A DNA stretch of 64,000 nucleotides, taken from contig NZ_LR134289.1 in NCBI RefSeq assembly GCF_900636535.1, positions 1,674,001 through 1,738,000 of the forward strand, read 5' to 3'. Every line of letters begins with the position of its first letter. The stretch's first letter is position 1. Source of the stretch: Chryseobacterium gleum. Lineage in GTDB: Bacteria > Bacteroidota > Bacteroidia > Flavobacteriales > Weeksellaceae. The notes below the pieces were generated by a model, which worked only from the letters and a program-made list of their open reading frames with translations, was not told the DNA's origin and searched no databases. Positions 25,421-35,984 of this stretch are shown here, piece by piece. The position numbers and the translations under genes are program-made.

Positions 25421-25834
25421 TTAATGATTCTCAACATACTTGTGGAAATTATTCAAGATAGCATACCAGCCATCTCTTTGCATTTCCACAGAATTTTGTT
25501 TTTCCGGATCGAAAATTTCAATCACTTTCGTTGTGTTGTCATCTATTTTATCGAAAATAACTTCCACATTCCGGCCGTCTTCCATATGATATCTGATCAC
25601 CTGGTGAGGTATAATTTCATCATATACCCCTTCAAAATCAAACCCGAAGCTTTTATCTTTAGCCTCCATCCTGTTTCTGAATTTACCTCCTACCTCAAGA
25701 TTATTTTCAGAACTAGGACAGTGCCAGCTTTCATGGGCGAAATTCCATTTCGTGATATGTTTGGGTTCATTAAAGTAAGTCCAAACCTTTTCAACCGGTG
25801 CTAAAATTGTAATGTCTATTTTAATTGGATCCAT
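25421..25834 (-). CDS. SRPBCC (AHSA1-like) domain protein
   Basis: A protein of 137 residues starting MDPIKIDITILAPVEKVWTY, with W-N-F-A...WHCP and DFEGVYDEIIPHQVIRY typical of the AHSA1/YndB group of START-like proteins. It is distinct from the two paralogues at 22.1-23.1 kb. A 77-base spacer separates it from the VOC gene upstream. Ligand unknown. Confidence 0.87.
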   Translation of the reverse strand: MDPIKIDITILAPVEKVWTYFNEPKHITKWNFAHESWHCPSSENNLEVGGKFRNRMEAKDKSFGFDFEGVYDEIIPHQVIRYHMEDGRNVEVIFDKIDDNTTKVIEIFDPEKQNSVEMQRDGWYAILNNFHKYVENH

Positions 25835-25911
25835 AGTTCTGATTTTTTAAAGTTTAAACAAAGAGCTGCCCATAAAGCGGGCACCTCTTTTATAATGAGT
25901 TAAATATAGTA

Positions 25912-26343
25912 CTATTTTGCGTATTCTTCATTATAGTTCACCATCCAATGAACACCATATTTGTCCTGGAAGCATCCGAAATAGTCTCCCCAAAACTGAT
26001 CTTCAATGGGCATTTCCACATTTCCGCCTTCAGAAAGTTCTTTAAAAATTCTGTCGGCTTCACTTTTGGAATCAGGGAAAATAGATACGTAATTGTTGTT
26101 TCCTACAGTAAGAGTCTGCCCAAATCCGGGTACAATATCAGATGCCATTAAAAGATCATTTCCAACAGGCAGGGCAATATGCATCACTCTGTTTTTTTCT
26201 TCTTCTGAAAGATTTTCGGTACCGGGAGCATTTCCCATTTTGTGAATTTCCCCGACGAATTCGCCACCGAAAACAGTTTTGTAAAAATTGAACGCTTCTT
26301 CAGCTGTTCCATCAAAATTCAGATACGGATTTAATTTAGCCAT
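25912..26343 (-). CDS. VOC family protein (PhnB-like)
   Basis: A single-domain PhnB homologue of 143 residues: MAKLNPYLNFDGTAEEAFNF, then MHIALPVGNDLLMASDI and the C-terminal GCFQDKYGVHWMVNY. This is a common Bacteroidota/proteobacterial family of unknown activity, often near sigma-24 or AraC genes. It is located between an SRPBCC gene and an alpha/beta hydrolase gene, all minus strand. Confidence 0.9.
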   Translation of the reverse strand: MAKLNPYLNFDGTAEEAFNFYKTVFGGEFVGEIHKMGNAPGTENLSEEEKNRVMHIALPVGNDLLMASDIVPGFGQTLTVGNNNYVSIFPDSKSEADRIFKELSEGGNVEMPIEDQFWGDYFGCFQDKYGVHWMVNYNEEYAK

Positions 26344-26431
26344 GATTTTAAATTTTAAAGTTATAATTATAAAAAATAGGTTCTACTGTTGATCCATTAA
26401 GAATTAATTAAGTTAATATGAATATAAATGC

Positions 26432-27208
26432 TTAATGGTTTAAAAATTTTTCTACTTCCCTTACGGTAAAGTCTATTAAGTTGGTATCAATACTTCCGTC
26501 AAAATCCGGCATCATATAAACACCGTGCGTTGCAGGAAGTATCATCAAACGGGAACCCTTAACCAGCCGCCACATTTCGGCAGCATGTTCCGGTTTCATG
26601 ACATCCTGATCACCACTGATGAATAATGTGGGTGATTGTATGGAAGACAAGACCTCATCATTCCAGTCCTGAAAAGTCTGCATTCTTGTACAGTCTTTCT
26701 CAAAAAGGTTTTCAAGCTTTGAAAAATCAGGATTGAGGCTTAAAAAATTAATTTTAAGAGGTTCCGGCATCGAGTCAAAGGTGGCTTCCTGCATTCCTTC
26801 AAAAAAACCGTCTATCATTCCGCTTCTTTTGTAGAAAGCTGAGGCAACAACCAGTTTTTCAACGATTCCCGGATGGCGGTGGGCAATCTGCATTACGGTA
26901 CTTCCTCCGTTGCTGAATCCCCAGAATGACGCTTTACCAATATTCAGTTCTGCCAGAAGTCCTGCAACATCGTCAGCATCCTGCTCAAAGGTTTCAGGAA
27001 TATAGCGGTGCTCGCTTCTCCCGTGATTCTGTAAATCGATTCCTATCAGCTTGAATTTGCCTTCCAGTCTGGCAATAACTTCTTTAAAATCATACAAAAT
27101 GGAAGATCCTCCGCCATGAATCAGAACCAGAGGTTTTCCTGCCCCATAGATTTCGTAATATAACTGGATTCCGTTAACCTTCTTATACCCTTTTTCTACT
27201 GGATTCAT
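26432..27208 (-). CDS. Alpha/beta fold hydrolase
   Basis: A cytosolic alpha/beta hydrolase of 258 residues. LVLIHGGGSSILYDF gives the oxyanion-hole HGG, and the nucleophile elbow is GFSNGG (the serine lies in FWGFSNGGS). Acid D-Q-D-V in ISGDQDVMKPEHA and late H in PATHGVYMMP complete the triad. It starts two bases before the DinB gene's stop region ends, so the two are closely coupled. Substrate unknown. Confidence 0.9.
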   Translation of the reverse strand: MNPVEKGYKKVNGIQLYYEIYGAGKPLVLIHGGGSSILYDFKEVIARLEGKFKLIGIDLQNHGRSEHRYIPETFEQDADDVAGLLAELNIGKASFWGFSNGGSTVMQIAHRHPGIVEKLVVASAFYKRSGMIDGFFEGMQEATFDSMPEPLKINFLSLNPDFSKLENLFEKDCTRMQTFQDWNDEVLSSIQSPTLFISGDQDVMKPEHAAEMWRLVKGSRLMILPATHGVYMMPDFDGSIDTNLIDFTVREVEKFLNH

Positions 27209-27210
27209 CG

Positions 27211-27735
27211 CTAATATGTAAGGTTTTCGTCAACATCATATTTCATTCCCGGATAATTTAATATCCTGCGCATTAAGCCTATCTGTCCGCATAAGTAATC
27301 TTCACGACCGATACACATGCCTGCAAAGTTGAGCTTTGTTTCTTTGATGAAAGGGATATTCATTCCTATTTCAAATATTTCGTCAAGTTCTTCGTCGGTC
27401 ACCTCATGCAGTTTCTGGTATACCTTAGGAGAAATGGCATGGAAATTCTCCTTCAATTCAGCCAAAGTCGGATATTTAAAACTTTCATCGAGTGCTTTTC
27501 CCTGAAAAAACAGGTCATTATAAGGATCCTGTTCCTGAATTCCCAATACAGCGCCCAAACCGTAGCGCATATTGATAAAGTTTCCTGCCATCCATACAAT
27601 ATGGTTGGTTTTATTTTCAATTCTTTTCAAAGCGTCTTCTTCCGAAATGCCGTCCAAAACGTTCATAAAGCTTTGAGAATGCATTCTGTAAGCCGGAATA
27701 ATGACTTCTATTTTTTTTGATTTTGGGGTGTCCAT
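27211..27735 (-). CDS. DinB superfamily protein
   Basis: A four-helix DinB-like protein of 174 residues. NHIVWMAGNFINMRYGLG carries the typical first metal-ligand helix, and GQIGLMRRILNYPGMKYD is the common C-terminal motif, though the usual H-x-x-x-H-x-x-H pattern is degraded (CGQIG in place of HxGQ). It lies two bases upstream of the hydrolase gene and is probably in one operon with it. Members of the family bind metals and may act as thiol-dependent transferases. Confidence 0.85.
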   Translation of the reverse strand: MDTPKSKKIEVIIPAYRMHSQSFMNVLDGISEEDALKRIENKTNHIVWMAGNFINMRYGLGAVLGIQEQDPYNDLFFQGKALDESFKYPTLAELKENFHAISPKVYQKLHEVTDEELDEIFEIGMNIPFIKETKLNFAGMCIGREDYLCGQIGLMRRILNYPGMKYDVDENLTY

Positions 27736-27820
27736 TTTAATTTGATATTAGAAGTTAGAAATTATAGAATTGGGATAAACACAAAGGCGCTAAGTATTGT
27801 AAAAACTGTGCGTTTTTAGG

Positions 27821-27907
27821 GCGCAAAGATTTTATCTTCGATAAAATTTTGCTCTTTAATGAATATTTTAATGCTGTTTATTTTATTCCGAGCAGAGCAA
27901 GAAATCT
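27821..27907. repeat. Copy of composite repeat also found at 16716-16780
   Basis: GCGCAAAGATTTTATCTTCG...ataaaattt, with a short palindrome ATTTTATC/GATAAAAT, is followed after about 40 bases by attccgagcagagcaagaaat. The 16.7 kb copy has the same two parts in the same order. No gene is seen in 27736-27905. Confidence 0.65.
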
Positions 27908-28367
27908 ATTTTATTGCGCCTGGTTTTCCTAAAATTCGTCTGAGATAGCCCAACTGCCCACTGTGGTAAATTTCATGGAGACTAAGGGTTGAGATATCTT
28001 TAACCGTTTCAGGTTTAAAACCTTCAAGCGTGTTGAGTTTTGCTTCCAGTTTGTCCTGAGATTGTTTTAAATAAGATTTTAATTCTTCGAAACTGATCAA
28101 TTTATCTTTGTGATCCAAAGCAATTTCGCCTCTGTTGTAGAAAGAAAATTTTTCATTATCCCACACAGAATCTTCTCCTAAAATATTCAGTAAAGGGTTT
28201 CTGATGTAGATCAGATGTCCAAGAATCCAGTTCATACAATTGGCTTCACCATTGGGAAAAATCATCGATTCTTCATGGGTAATACCGTCCATATTCATAG
28301 TCATCACGTAATAGTTACTGACTACCTGATTTTTTATGATTTCTATATCGTTTGATTGTGTTTCCAT
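27906..28367 (-). CDS. DinB family protein
   Basis: A DinB-like metalloprotein of 153 residues. NCMNWILGHLIYIRNPLL and the C-terminal SLHEIYHSGQLGYLRRILG retain histidines for a metal site (GHL...HEIYHSGQ). The frame is open back to 28430, which would overlap the stop of the upstream VOC gene; METQSNDIEII at 28367 is the better start. It is related to, but diverged from, the DinB protein at 27211. Confidence 0.87.
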   Translation of the reverse strand: METQSNDIEIIKNQVVSNYYVMTMNMDGITHEESMIFPNGEANCMNWILGHLIYIRNPLLNILGEDSVWDNEKFSFYNRGEIALDHKDKLISFEELKSYLKQSQDKLEAKLNTLEGFKPETVKDISTLSLHEIYHSGQLGYLRRILGKPGAIK

Positions 28368-28398
28368 GTGACTGTTATTTGATCTTGGAAGACAGCAA

Positions 28399-28809
28399 TT
28401 ATTCGGACGGTAATTGAGAAACATCTGCATGCATTACTTCCCACTGATGGCCGTTAAGGTCTGCAAAACTGCTTTGGTACATCCATCCGTGGTCCATAGG
28501 CTCGCTGTATTTTGAACCTCCGTTTTCTACAGCTGTTTTTACCATGTTATCCACTTCATCACGGCTATTGACTCCTATGGCAAGAAGTACCTGTGTTGTA
28601 TCTCCTTTCGCAAAAGGCCTGTTGGTAAAGGTTTGGAAGAACTCTTCTTTGAGAAACATTGCATAAATGTGATTTTCTTTCATGATTACACAAATCGCCT
28701 TCTCATCTGAAAACTGCTCATTGATAGAAAACCCCAGCTTCGTCCAGAACTCTCTGGTTTTTTGAACGTCTTTTATCGGTAAGTTGACGTAAATTTCATT
28801 GATTTTCAT
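28399..28809 (-). CDS. VOC family protein, paralogue of the next gene upstream
   Basis: A protein of 136 residues: MKINEIYVNLPIKDVQKTRE at the start, DHGWMYQSSFADLNGHQWEV near the end. It is a glyoxalase/bleomycin-resistance-fold protein closely similar to the product at 28906, so the pair is a tandem duplication. Lactoylglutathione-lyase activity is possible but unproven. Confidence 0.9.
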   Translation of the reverse strand: MKINEIYVNLPIKDVQKTREFWTKLGFSINEQFSDEKAICVIMKENHIYAMFLKEEFFQTFTNRPFAKGDTTQVLLAIGVNSRDEVDNMVKTAVENGGSKYSEPMDHGWMYQSSFADLNGHQWEVMHADVSQLPSE

Positions 28810-28905
28810 TTTTATAAATTTAGTGGTGATTATGCTTCAAAATTATCAGGATATACTAAGAAAGTGCTTGCCATAGGGCAAGATTTATTTTGTATCCGGA
28901 TTGAA

Positions 28906-29313
28906 TTATGCTGTTGGCATCTTAGACAGATCAGCAAAAGTGATATTCCAGCCGTGCCCGTCCGGATCCCAGAAGGAATTCTGATACATCCATCCGTAAT
29001 CCTGAGGTTCCTCATGTTGCCATGCTCCGTTTTCTACGGCTGTATTCACTACTTTATCTACTTCTTCCCGACTGTTTAATCCTACTGCCACAAGAACCTG
29101 GCTGGTATTTTCTTTGGCAACGGGCTTATTGGTGAAAGACATAAAATAATCTTCCTGCAGAAACATAACATAGATGGTATCATTCAAAGCAACACAGGCT
29201 GCCTTCTCGTCCGAGAACTGTTCATTAATTGAAAAACCTACTCTGGTCCAGAATTCTTTTGTTTTCTGTACATCTTTTACCGGAAGGTTCACATAAATCT
29301 GATTGACTTTCAT
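28906..29313 (-). CDS. VOC family protein
   Basis: A protein of 135 residues, MKVNQIYVNLPVKDVQKTKE to FADLSKMPTA, sharing most of its length with the downstream paralogue at 28399. The frame extends to 29355, but the conserved start is at 29313. It follows the Crp/Fnr regulator by 77 bases on the same strand and may be its target. Its role is inferred only from the fold. Confidence 0.9.
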   Translation of the reverse strand: MKVNQIYVNLPVKDVQKTKEFWTRVGFSINEQFSDEKAACVALNDTIYVMFLQEDYFMSFTNKPVAKENTSQVLVAVGLNSREEVDKVVNTAVENGAWQHEEPQDYGWMYQNSFWDPDGHGWNITFADLSKMPTA

Positions 29314-29390
29314 TTTCTGTAATTTTAGTGTTAAACTGTTATCCAAAATTACCAAGGTGCAATGAAAATCAACTTGTCATAGGGCAAGAT

Positions 29391-29981
29391 TTAAATTTTC
29401 TTGGGATGGGAAACGATTTCTTTACGGATACGGCTCAGAGAGGTGTCTGTAACTCCGAGATAGGAGGCAATCTGTTTTAAAGGAGCAAACTGGATGACTT
29501 TGGATTTCTGCTCCAGAAGATTAAGGTATCTTTTGGTTGCCGAAAGGGTAAACATTTCTACAGATCTTTGTTTGTAGGCAAAAAGTTCCTGGGACATCCA
29601 TGATCTTCCCCACTCTCTGAGGTTTGGAATTTTATGGAAAAGTTCCTGAAAGGTGTCATAATCCAGCTTCCAGCATTCACAGTCTGTAATACAAACGATA
29701 TTTTCCTGAGAAGGTATTCTTTGAAACATGGACAAAACCTCAATAATCACTTCATTCTCCGTAAAAAAATGGGTGGTTACTTCATTTCCGTTGAAGTCAT
29801 TGACATATGAACGGGCAAGTCCACTCTCAAGGATATAGTATTCATTGGCTGTTTTTCCTTCTTCAAGGATGAAATCTCCTTTCTGAAAAGATGTTTTTTC
29901 ATGAGCCTTAAATATTTCGTCAAGTTCTTCACGGAAAAAGAAGGGAAAATCATAGCAGATTTCTAAGGCTTTATTGGTCAT
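29391..29981 (-). CDS. Crp/Fnr family transcriptional regulator
   Basis: A protein of 196 residues. The cyclic-nucleotide-binding beta-roll spans about 20-120 (FQKGDFILEEGKTANEYYIL). The C-terminal helix-turn-helix is compact: APLKQIASYLGVTDTSLSRIRKEI. It has no cysteine cluster for an Fe-S site. It resembles the Bacteroidota Crp/Fnr group with short C-terminal domains. It heads the minus-strand array of VOC, DinB and START genes and could regulate it. Confidence 0.92.
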   Translation of the reverse strand: MTNKALEICYDFPFFFREELDEIFKAHEKTSFQKGDFILEEGKTANEYYILESGLARSYVNDFNGNEVTTHFFTENEVIIEVLSMFQRIPSQENIVCITDCECWKLDYDTFQELFHKIPNLREWGRSWMSQELFAYKQRSVEMFTLSATKRYLNLLEQKSKVIQFAPLKQIASYLGVTDTSLSRIRKEIVSHPKKI

Positions 29982-30150
29982 TTGGTGTCAATTTTTTTAA
30001 GTCTTTAAAAATAAAATTTTTAATTGAATTAAAAAGAAAAAATATTAAACAAAGCATATAAACCTTTTATAAAAAAGCAGATATCAATCTGAAATAAAAG
30101 ATATTTGTAAGGATAATATTTTTTAAACAGACATTTAAAAAACAAACTAT

Positions 30151-30210
30151 TTTAACCACCCCGTCAAAAATTCTTTGAATTTTCGCCCCCCACTCCGGAG
30201 GTTGGGAATG
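30151..30210 (+). repeat. Dispersed hairpin repeat, copy A (AACCACCCCGTC family)
   Basis: AACCACCCCGTC is followed by the AT hairpin AAAATTC-TTT-GAATTTT and a GC-rich half ending ggttgggaatga. It is a solitary copy of the repeat that brackets the DUF559 gene near 58.3-58.8 kb. The rest of 29982-30257 is AT-rich and empty. Confidence 0.8.
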
Positions 30211-30257
30211 ACTATCTGCCGATACAGTAATTGTAAGCTTTTACAGGAAATTTTTTT

Positions 30258-31469
30258 TTAAAACAGGGAAAGCTGTATGGGTTTGGGAGGGTTTGGTTTC
30301 TGTGCATCACCGAATACCGTTTTCCCGCCAAAACGCCAGGAGTTTTGTCTTTCTTCTTCAATCACCTGCTGAATGTCAAAATCCGGGGTGAAGTCTTTTT
30401 CTGCCTTGGTCACGATCTGATGCAGCTTATTTAAGGAATTCAGTTTATCAGAATTTCCCAGTCTGGATTTTTCAATCCCTTTTCTGATAATGCTGATACT
30501 TTCATCATAAGTATTGATGGGAACAGGGAAAGGATGTCCGTCTTTACCTCCATGAGCAAAGGAAAACCTTGCCGGATCTGCAAATCTTGACGGCGCCCCG
30601 TGAATCACTTCACTTACCAGAGCCAACGATTGCATGGTTCTTGGACCTACACCTTCCAGCATCAGTAAATCCTCAAAATTCTGAGGCTGCTGCTCACGGG
30701 TTACATACAGAAGTGCTCCCAAACGCTTCAGGTCTACATCAGAAGCCTGAACATCGTGATGGGCAGGAAGAATCAATCTTGCAAAATCCTTCATTACTTC
30801 TGTTGAATCGGTATGGGAAATATCCAGGATTCCTTTTCTGTTTTCTGAAGCTTCTGCATCGGTAAGATTCAGTATTCTTCCTCTTGAAATTCCGTTGATT
30901 CCCGTATGAGGATTTTCCACAAATGAGGTAAGATTTTGGGAATGCCAGTGATACCGTCTTGCTGTTCCGTCCGATTCATGCATTCCCTGCTGAATAACAC
31001 TCCAATTTCCATTATCTGAGAGAATAAAATTATGAAGATACAATTGGTAACCATCCTGGATGGCCGTATTATCTACTTTTGCAGAAAGTTTGCTGGCTCT
31101 TACCAGGTCTGTTCCGTTCAATCCGGTTTTATCTGCAATTTTAATCAGTTCCGATGGTGTTTCTCTCGAAAACTTTCCTTTTCCGCCACAGATATAAAGC
31201 CCCAAAGATTGTGAATTGGGATTAATAGAACGTTTCAATGCTCCCATTACGGAAGTGGTAATTCCTGAAGAATGCCAGTCCATTCCCATTACAGCTCCAA
31301 AACTCTGAAACCAGAACGGATCTGCCAGCCTTCGCAATACCTCATCTTTACCATAATCCATGAGAATTACTTCGATAATGGAAAGCCCCAGCACGGACAT
31401 ACGTTCATACAACCATGGCGGTACTTTGCCATAGTGAAGGGGTAAATCTGCGGTTCCTGAACGTTTCAT
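30258..31469 (-). CDS. DUF763 protein with C-terminal beta-clamp-like motif
   Basis: A protein of 403 residues of the DUF763 family, whose function is not established. MKRSGTADLPLHYGKVPPWL at the N-terminus and LYICGGKGKFSRETPSEL are strongly family-like. LMLEGVGPRTMQSLALVSEV (about residues 273-292) reads as a helix-hairpin-helix-like DNA-binding element. The protein ends QLSLF (399-403), matching the QL(S/D)LF pentapeptide that binds the replication sliding clamp. A DNA metabolism role is therefore inferred. Confidence 0.85.
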   Translation of the reverse strand: MKRSGTADLPLHYGKVPPWLYERMSVLGLSIIEVILMDYGKDEVLRRLADPFWFQSFGAVMGMDWHSSGITTSVMGALKRSINPNSQSLGLYICGGKGKFSRETPSELIKIADKTGLNGTDLVRASKLSAKVDNTAIQDGYQLYLHNFILSDNGNWSVIQQGMHESDGTARRYHWHSQNLTSFVENPHTGINGISRGRILNLTDAEASENRKGILDISHTDSTEVMKDFARLILPAHHDVQASDVDLKRLGALLYVTREQQPQNFEDLLMLEGVGPRTMQSLALVSEVIHGAPSRFADPARFSFAHGGKDGHPFPVPINTYDESISIIRKGIEKSRLGNSDKLNSLNKLHQIVTKAEKDFTPDFDIQQVIEEERQNSWRFGGKTVFGDAQKPNPPKPIQLSLF

Positions 31470-31546
31470 TCTACAAAATTAGCTTTAATTTTCCGGATTT
31501 TCATTGACTGTAATCAACATTCGGTAAGATTTATTCTGCTTTAAAA

Positions 31547-31951
31547 TTAATGAATGGAGAAAAATTCAAGGTCTTTATGTTTTGCTTCATCATATTCTTC
31601 TTCAAATGTAATTTTATTCCCGAAAGGATCAATTACGGTGAAGGATACAGCGCCATAGAATGTTTTTTCCAGTCCGGGGCGGTTATATTTATACTTTTTG
31701 TCAATTAACTCTCTATGATATTGAGGAACGCCTTCCCCCCAGACGGCAACCCTTGTTCCGGGTGTTCCGTCTCCATGATGTTCGCTCAGATGGAAAATAA
31801 TATTTTCTCTTTTTACTTCCATATAAACAGGAGTATTTTCGTCAAAATAGTGCTCCCAGACAATCTCGAAGCCCAGCCAGTCTACATAAAATTCTTTAGT
31901 CTTCTGATAATCAAAAATTCTTAAGATAGGAATGATACGATCTGCTTTCAT
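31547..31951 (-). CDS. Glyoxalase/bleomycin-resistance superfamily protein
   Basis: A VOC-fold protein of 134 residues: MKADRIIPILRIFDYQKTKE, then FHLSEHHGDGTPG and TVIDPFGNKITFEEEYD. This matches the 'glyoxalase superfamily' group related to bleomycin-resistance proteins. Histidine and glutamate positions suitable for metal binding are present, but activity is unknown. It lies nine bases downstream of another VOC gene and is probably co-transcribed with it. Confidence 0.88.
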   Translation of the reverse strand: MKADRIIPILRIFDYQKTKEFYVDWLGFEIVWEHYFDENTPVYMEVKRENIIFHLSEHHGDGTPGTRVAVWGEGVPQYHRELIDKKYKYNRPGLEKTFYGAVSFTVIDPFGNKITFEEEYDEAKHKDLEFFSIH

Positions 31952-31960
31952 GATACTTTT

Positions 31961-32308
31961 TTATTGGTGAGACAGAATATTGATCAGCTTTTGAAAAGGA
32001 TCTTTAACGAAAAACCTGCGGACTCCCCATTCTTCATCAGTAAGTCCGTAAATGATTTCAAAGCCGGCTTTTTTCATTTTATCATAGATTTCATCCACGT
32101 TATCCACTTCAATGGAAAGGTCCGGAACTTCAGTACCATTTCCGCCCTGTTCTGCAAAGCTGATCTGGACCTTTGCCTCTTCATCATTTCCCAGTGTTTT
32201 AATCCAGCCGTGATCCATCAGAATATCCAGCTCAAGAATGTCCTGATAAAATTGTTCTGCTTTAGAAAGATCATCTGTTTTAATATTGGCTACAATTCTT
32301 TTTACCAT
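31961..32308 (-). CDS. VOC family protein
   Basis: A single-domain VOC protein of 115 residues: MVKRIVANIKTDDLSKAEQF, DLSIEVDNVDEIYDKMKKAG, and RRFFVKDPFQKLINILSH at the end. It is shorter than its neighbours. It forms a two-gene unit with the glyoxalase-like gene at 31547. No substrate is evident. Confidence 0.88.
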   Translation of the reverse strand: MVKRIVANIKTDDLSKAEQFYQDILELDILMDHGWIKTLGNDEEAKVQISFAEQGGNGTEVPDLSIEVDNVDEIYDKMKKAGFEIIYGLTDEEWGVRRFFVKDPFQKLINILSHQ

Positions 32309-32330
32309 TTTTGCGCTGTTTTATTTATTC

Positions 32331-32368
32331 AAAAAAAGCCTTGTAAAAATTAAATTCACAAGGCTTTT
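32331..32368 (-). terminator. tpx terminator
   Basis: An 11-bp stem AAAAGCCTTGT (32334-32344)/ACAAGGCTTTT (32358-32368) is followed on the minus strand by a seven-T run. Confidence 0.88.
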
Positions 32369-32386
32369 CTACAAAAATTATTTTTA

Positions 32387-32887
32387 TTATTTCAATGCTG
32401 CAAGAGCTGCATCGTAATTAGGTTCGTTGGCAATTTCCGGAACCTGCTCCGTATATACTACTTTGTTGTTTTCGTCTGTAACAATCACTGCACGGCTTAA
32501 CAATCCCTTCATAGGAGAATCTGCAATGGTTACTTCATAATCATCTCCGAAGCTGCTTCTGAAATCGGAAAGTGTTTCTACGTTATTCAATCCTTCTGCT
32601 GCACAGAATCTTCCCAATGCGAACGGAAGGTCTTTTGAAACATTGATGATCACTGTATTATCAAGTTTTGAAGCTTCTTCATTGAATTTTCTGGAAGAAG
32701 CTGCACAGGTAGGAGTATCAATGCTAGGGAAAATATTGAATACTTTTTTCTTTCCTGCAAAAGTTTCAAGGGTTTTTACATTTAATCCTGAGTCTACCAG
32801 TGCAAAATCTTTTACAGTGGTTCCTACAGCTGGTAATGTTCCTATTGTGTGTACTTCGTTTCCTTTTAAAGTAATTGTCGTTGACAT
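32387..32887 (-). CDS. tpx: Thiol peroxidase (atypical 2-Cys peroxiredoxin)
   Basis: A cytosolic peroxidase of 166 residues that reduces hydroperoxides with thioredoxin. The peroxidatic cysteine is C61 in SIDTPTCAAS and the resolving cysteine C95 in GRFCAAEG, the same numbering as E. coli Tpx. The conserved end SRAVIVTDENNKVVYTEQVP is present. It is transcribed alone, with a strong terminator. A second, exported Tpx is encoded at 53157. Confidence 0.97.
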   Translation of the reverse strand: MSTTITLKGNEVHTIGTLPAVGTTVKDFALVDSGLNVKTLETFAGKKKVFNIFPSIDTPTCAASSRKFNEEASKLDNTVIINVSKDLPFALGRFCAAEGLNNVETLSDFRSSFGDDYEVTIADSPMKGLLSRAVIVTDENNKVVYTEQVPEIANEPNYDAALAALK

Positions 32888-33101
32888 AATATTTATTTTT
32901 TAGTTCTTCAAATGTAATCAAAAAAGAAAATTTTTCCTGTTTTATTAAGGTTAAATTAATCTTAAAGTCAAAATACCTTTTCTTTTATCCAATAATCATT
33001 TTTCAAACAGAAATTGGTTTATAAGCCATACAATTACATCAATGTAAAATTAAAGAGGTATAGTCTCTTTTTTTATGGAAATATCCCAAATAAAACAATG
33101 A

Positions 33102-35372
<2,271 letters not shown>

Positions 35373-35393
35373 TTTCGTTCTGATATAAATAAG

Positions 35394-35421
35394 AAGCTCC
35401 TTTTTTAAGGGGCTTTTTTTA
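35394..35421 (+). terminator. icd terminator
   Basis: AAGCTCC (35394-35400) pairs with GGGGCTT (35409-35415), with one G-U, followed by a T-run. Confidence 0.75.
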
Positions 35422-35482
35422 TTTAACCACCCCGTCAAAATTCTTTGAATTTTTGCCACCTTTCTAGAGGAGCGGAATATTG
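35422..35482 (+). repeat. Dispersed hairpin repeat, copy B (AACCACCCCGTC family)
   Basis: AACCACCCCGTC, the hairpin AAATTC-TTT-GAATTT, GCCACC, then a degenerate second hairpin (tctagaggagcgg) and GAATATTGAG. It lies directly after the icd terminator. Confidence 0.8.
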
Positions 35483-35547
35483 AGCACATATTTATTCATC
35501 AACGGTCGGCTCGCTCCTAATCCCTGTAACCTAACCTCTGTCACCTT

Positions 35548-35883
35548 TCACCTATCTTCCACAATCACTCTCCTATGCTCCCTGCCCCAGTTGATCATTT
35601 CCTGAATGATATTTCCAAAGGTTCGGCAGTATTCTGTAGGTTCGTATTCTATTAAAACAGGAGTTTCCGGGTAAACGGTACGTTTTACCAGTTTATTCAG
35701 TTCCATATCTTTCAGTTCTTTAGAAAGCATTCTGGTGGTAATTCCGGGAATACTGCGTTCAATTTCCCTGAAGCGTCTGTTTCCGTTACAGATAGAATTA
35801 ATCACAGGAATTCTCCATTTTCCACCGATAAAATAAAGCGTATCCTGTAGCGCTCTTAGTTCTTCGTTTTGGTTTCTTTCCAT
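35548..35883 (-). CDS. HxlR-family transcriptional regulator
   Basis: A winged-helix regulator of 111 residues. TLYFIGGKWRIPVINSICNG and the core FREIERSIPGITTRMLSKEL are the HxlR signature. The frame is open to 35907, but MERNQNEELRALQD at 35883 is preferred. It is divergent from an SDR gene across about 100 bases that contain several GATAY/TGATA words, and is the likely regulator of that gene, probably in response to a reactive quinone or aldehyde. Confidence 0.92.
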   Translation of the reverse strand: MERNQNEELRALQDTLYFIGGKWRIPVINSICNGNRRFREIERSIPGITTRMLSKELKDMELNKLVKRTVYPETPVLIEYEPTEYCRTFGNIIQEMINWGREHRRVIVEDR

Positions 35884-35961
35884 AGTTGCAAAGTTAAGTG
35901 ATATCATGAATGATACCGATATACTCTGTGATACTGGTTACAAAAGTATACCATTTTGAAA

Positions 35962-35969
35962 TAACTTTG
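35962..35969 (+). promoter_or_regulatory. Candidate -7 box of the SDR gene
   Basis: TAACTTTG fits TAnnTTTG, 16 bases before the SDR start at 35985. Three TGATA/GATAC words (35896-35935) precede it and may be the HxlR operator. Confidence 0.45.
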
Positions 35970-35984
35970 ACAAAAAAATTTACA

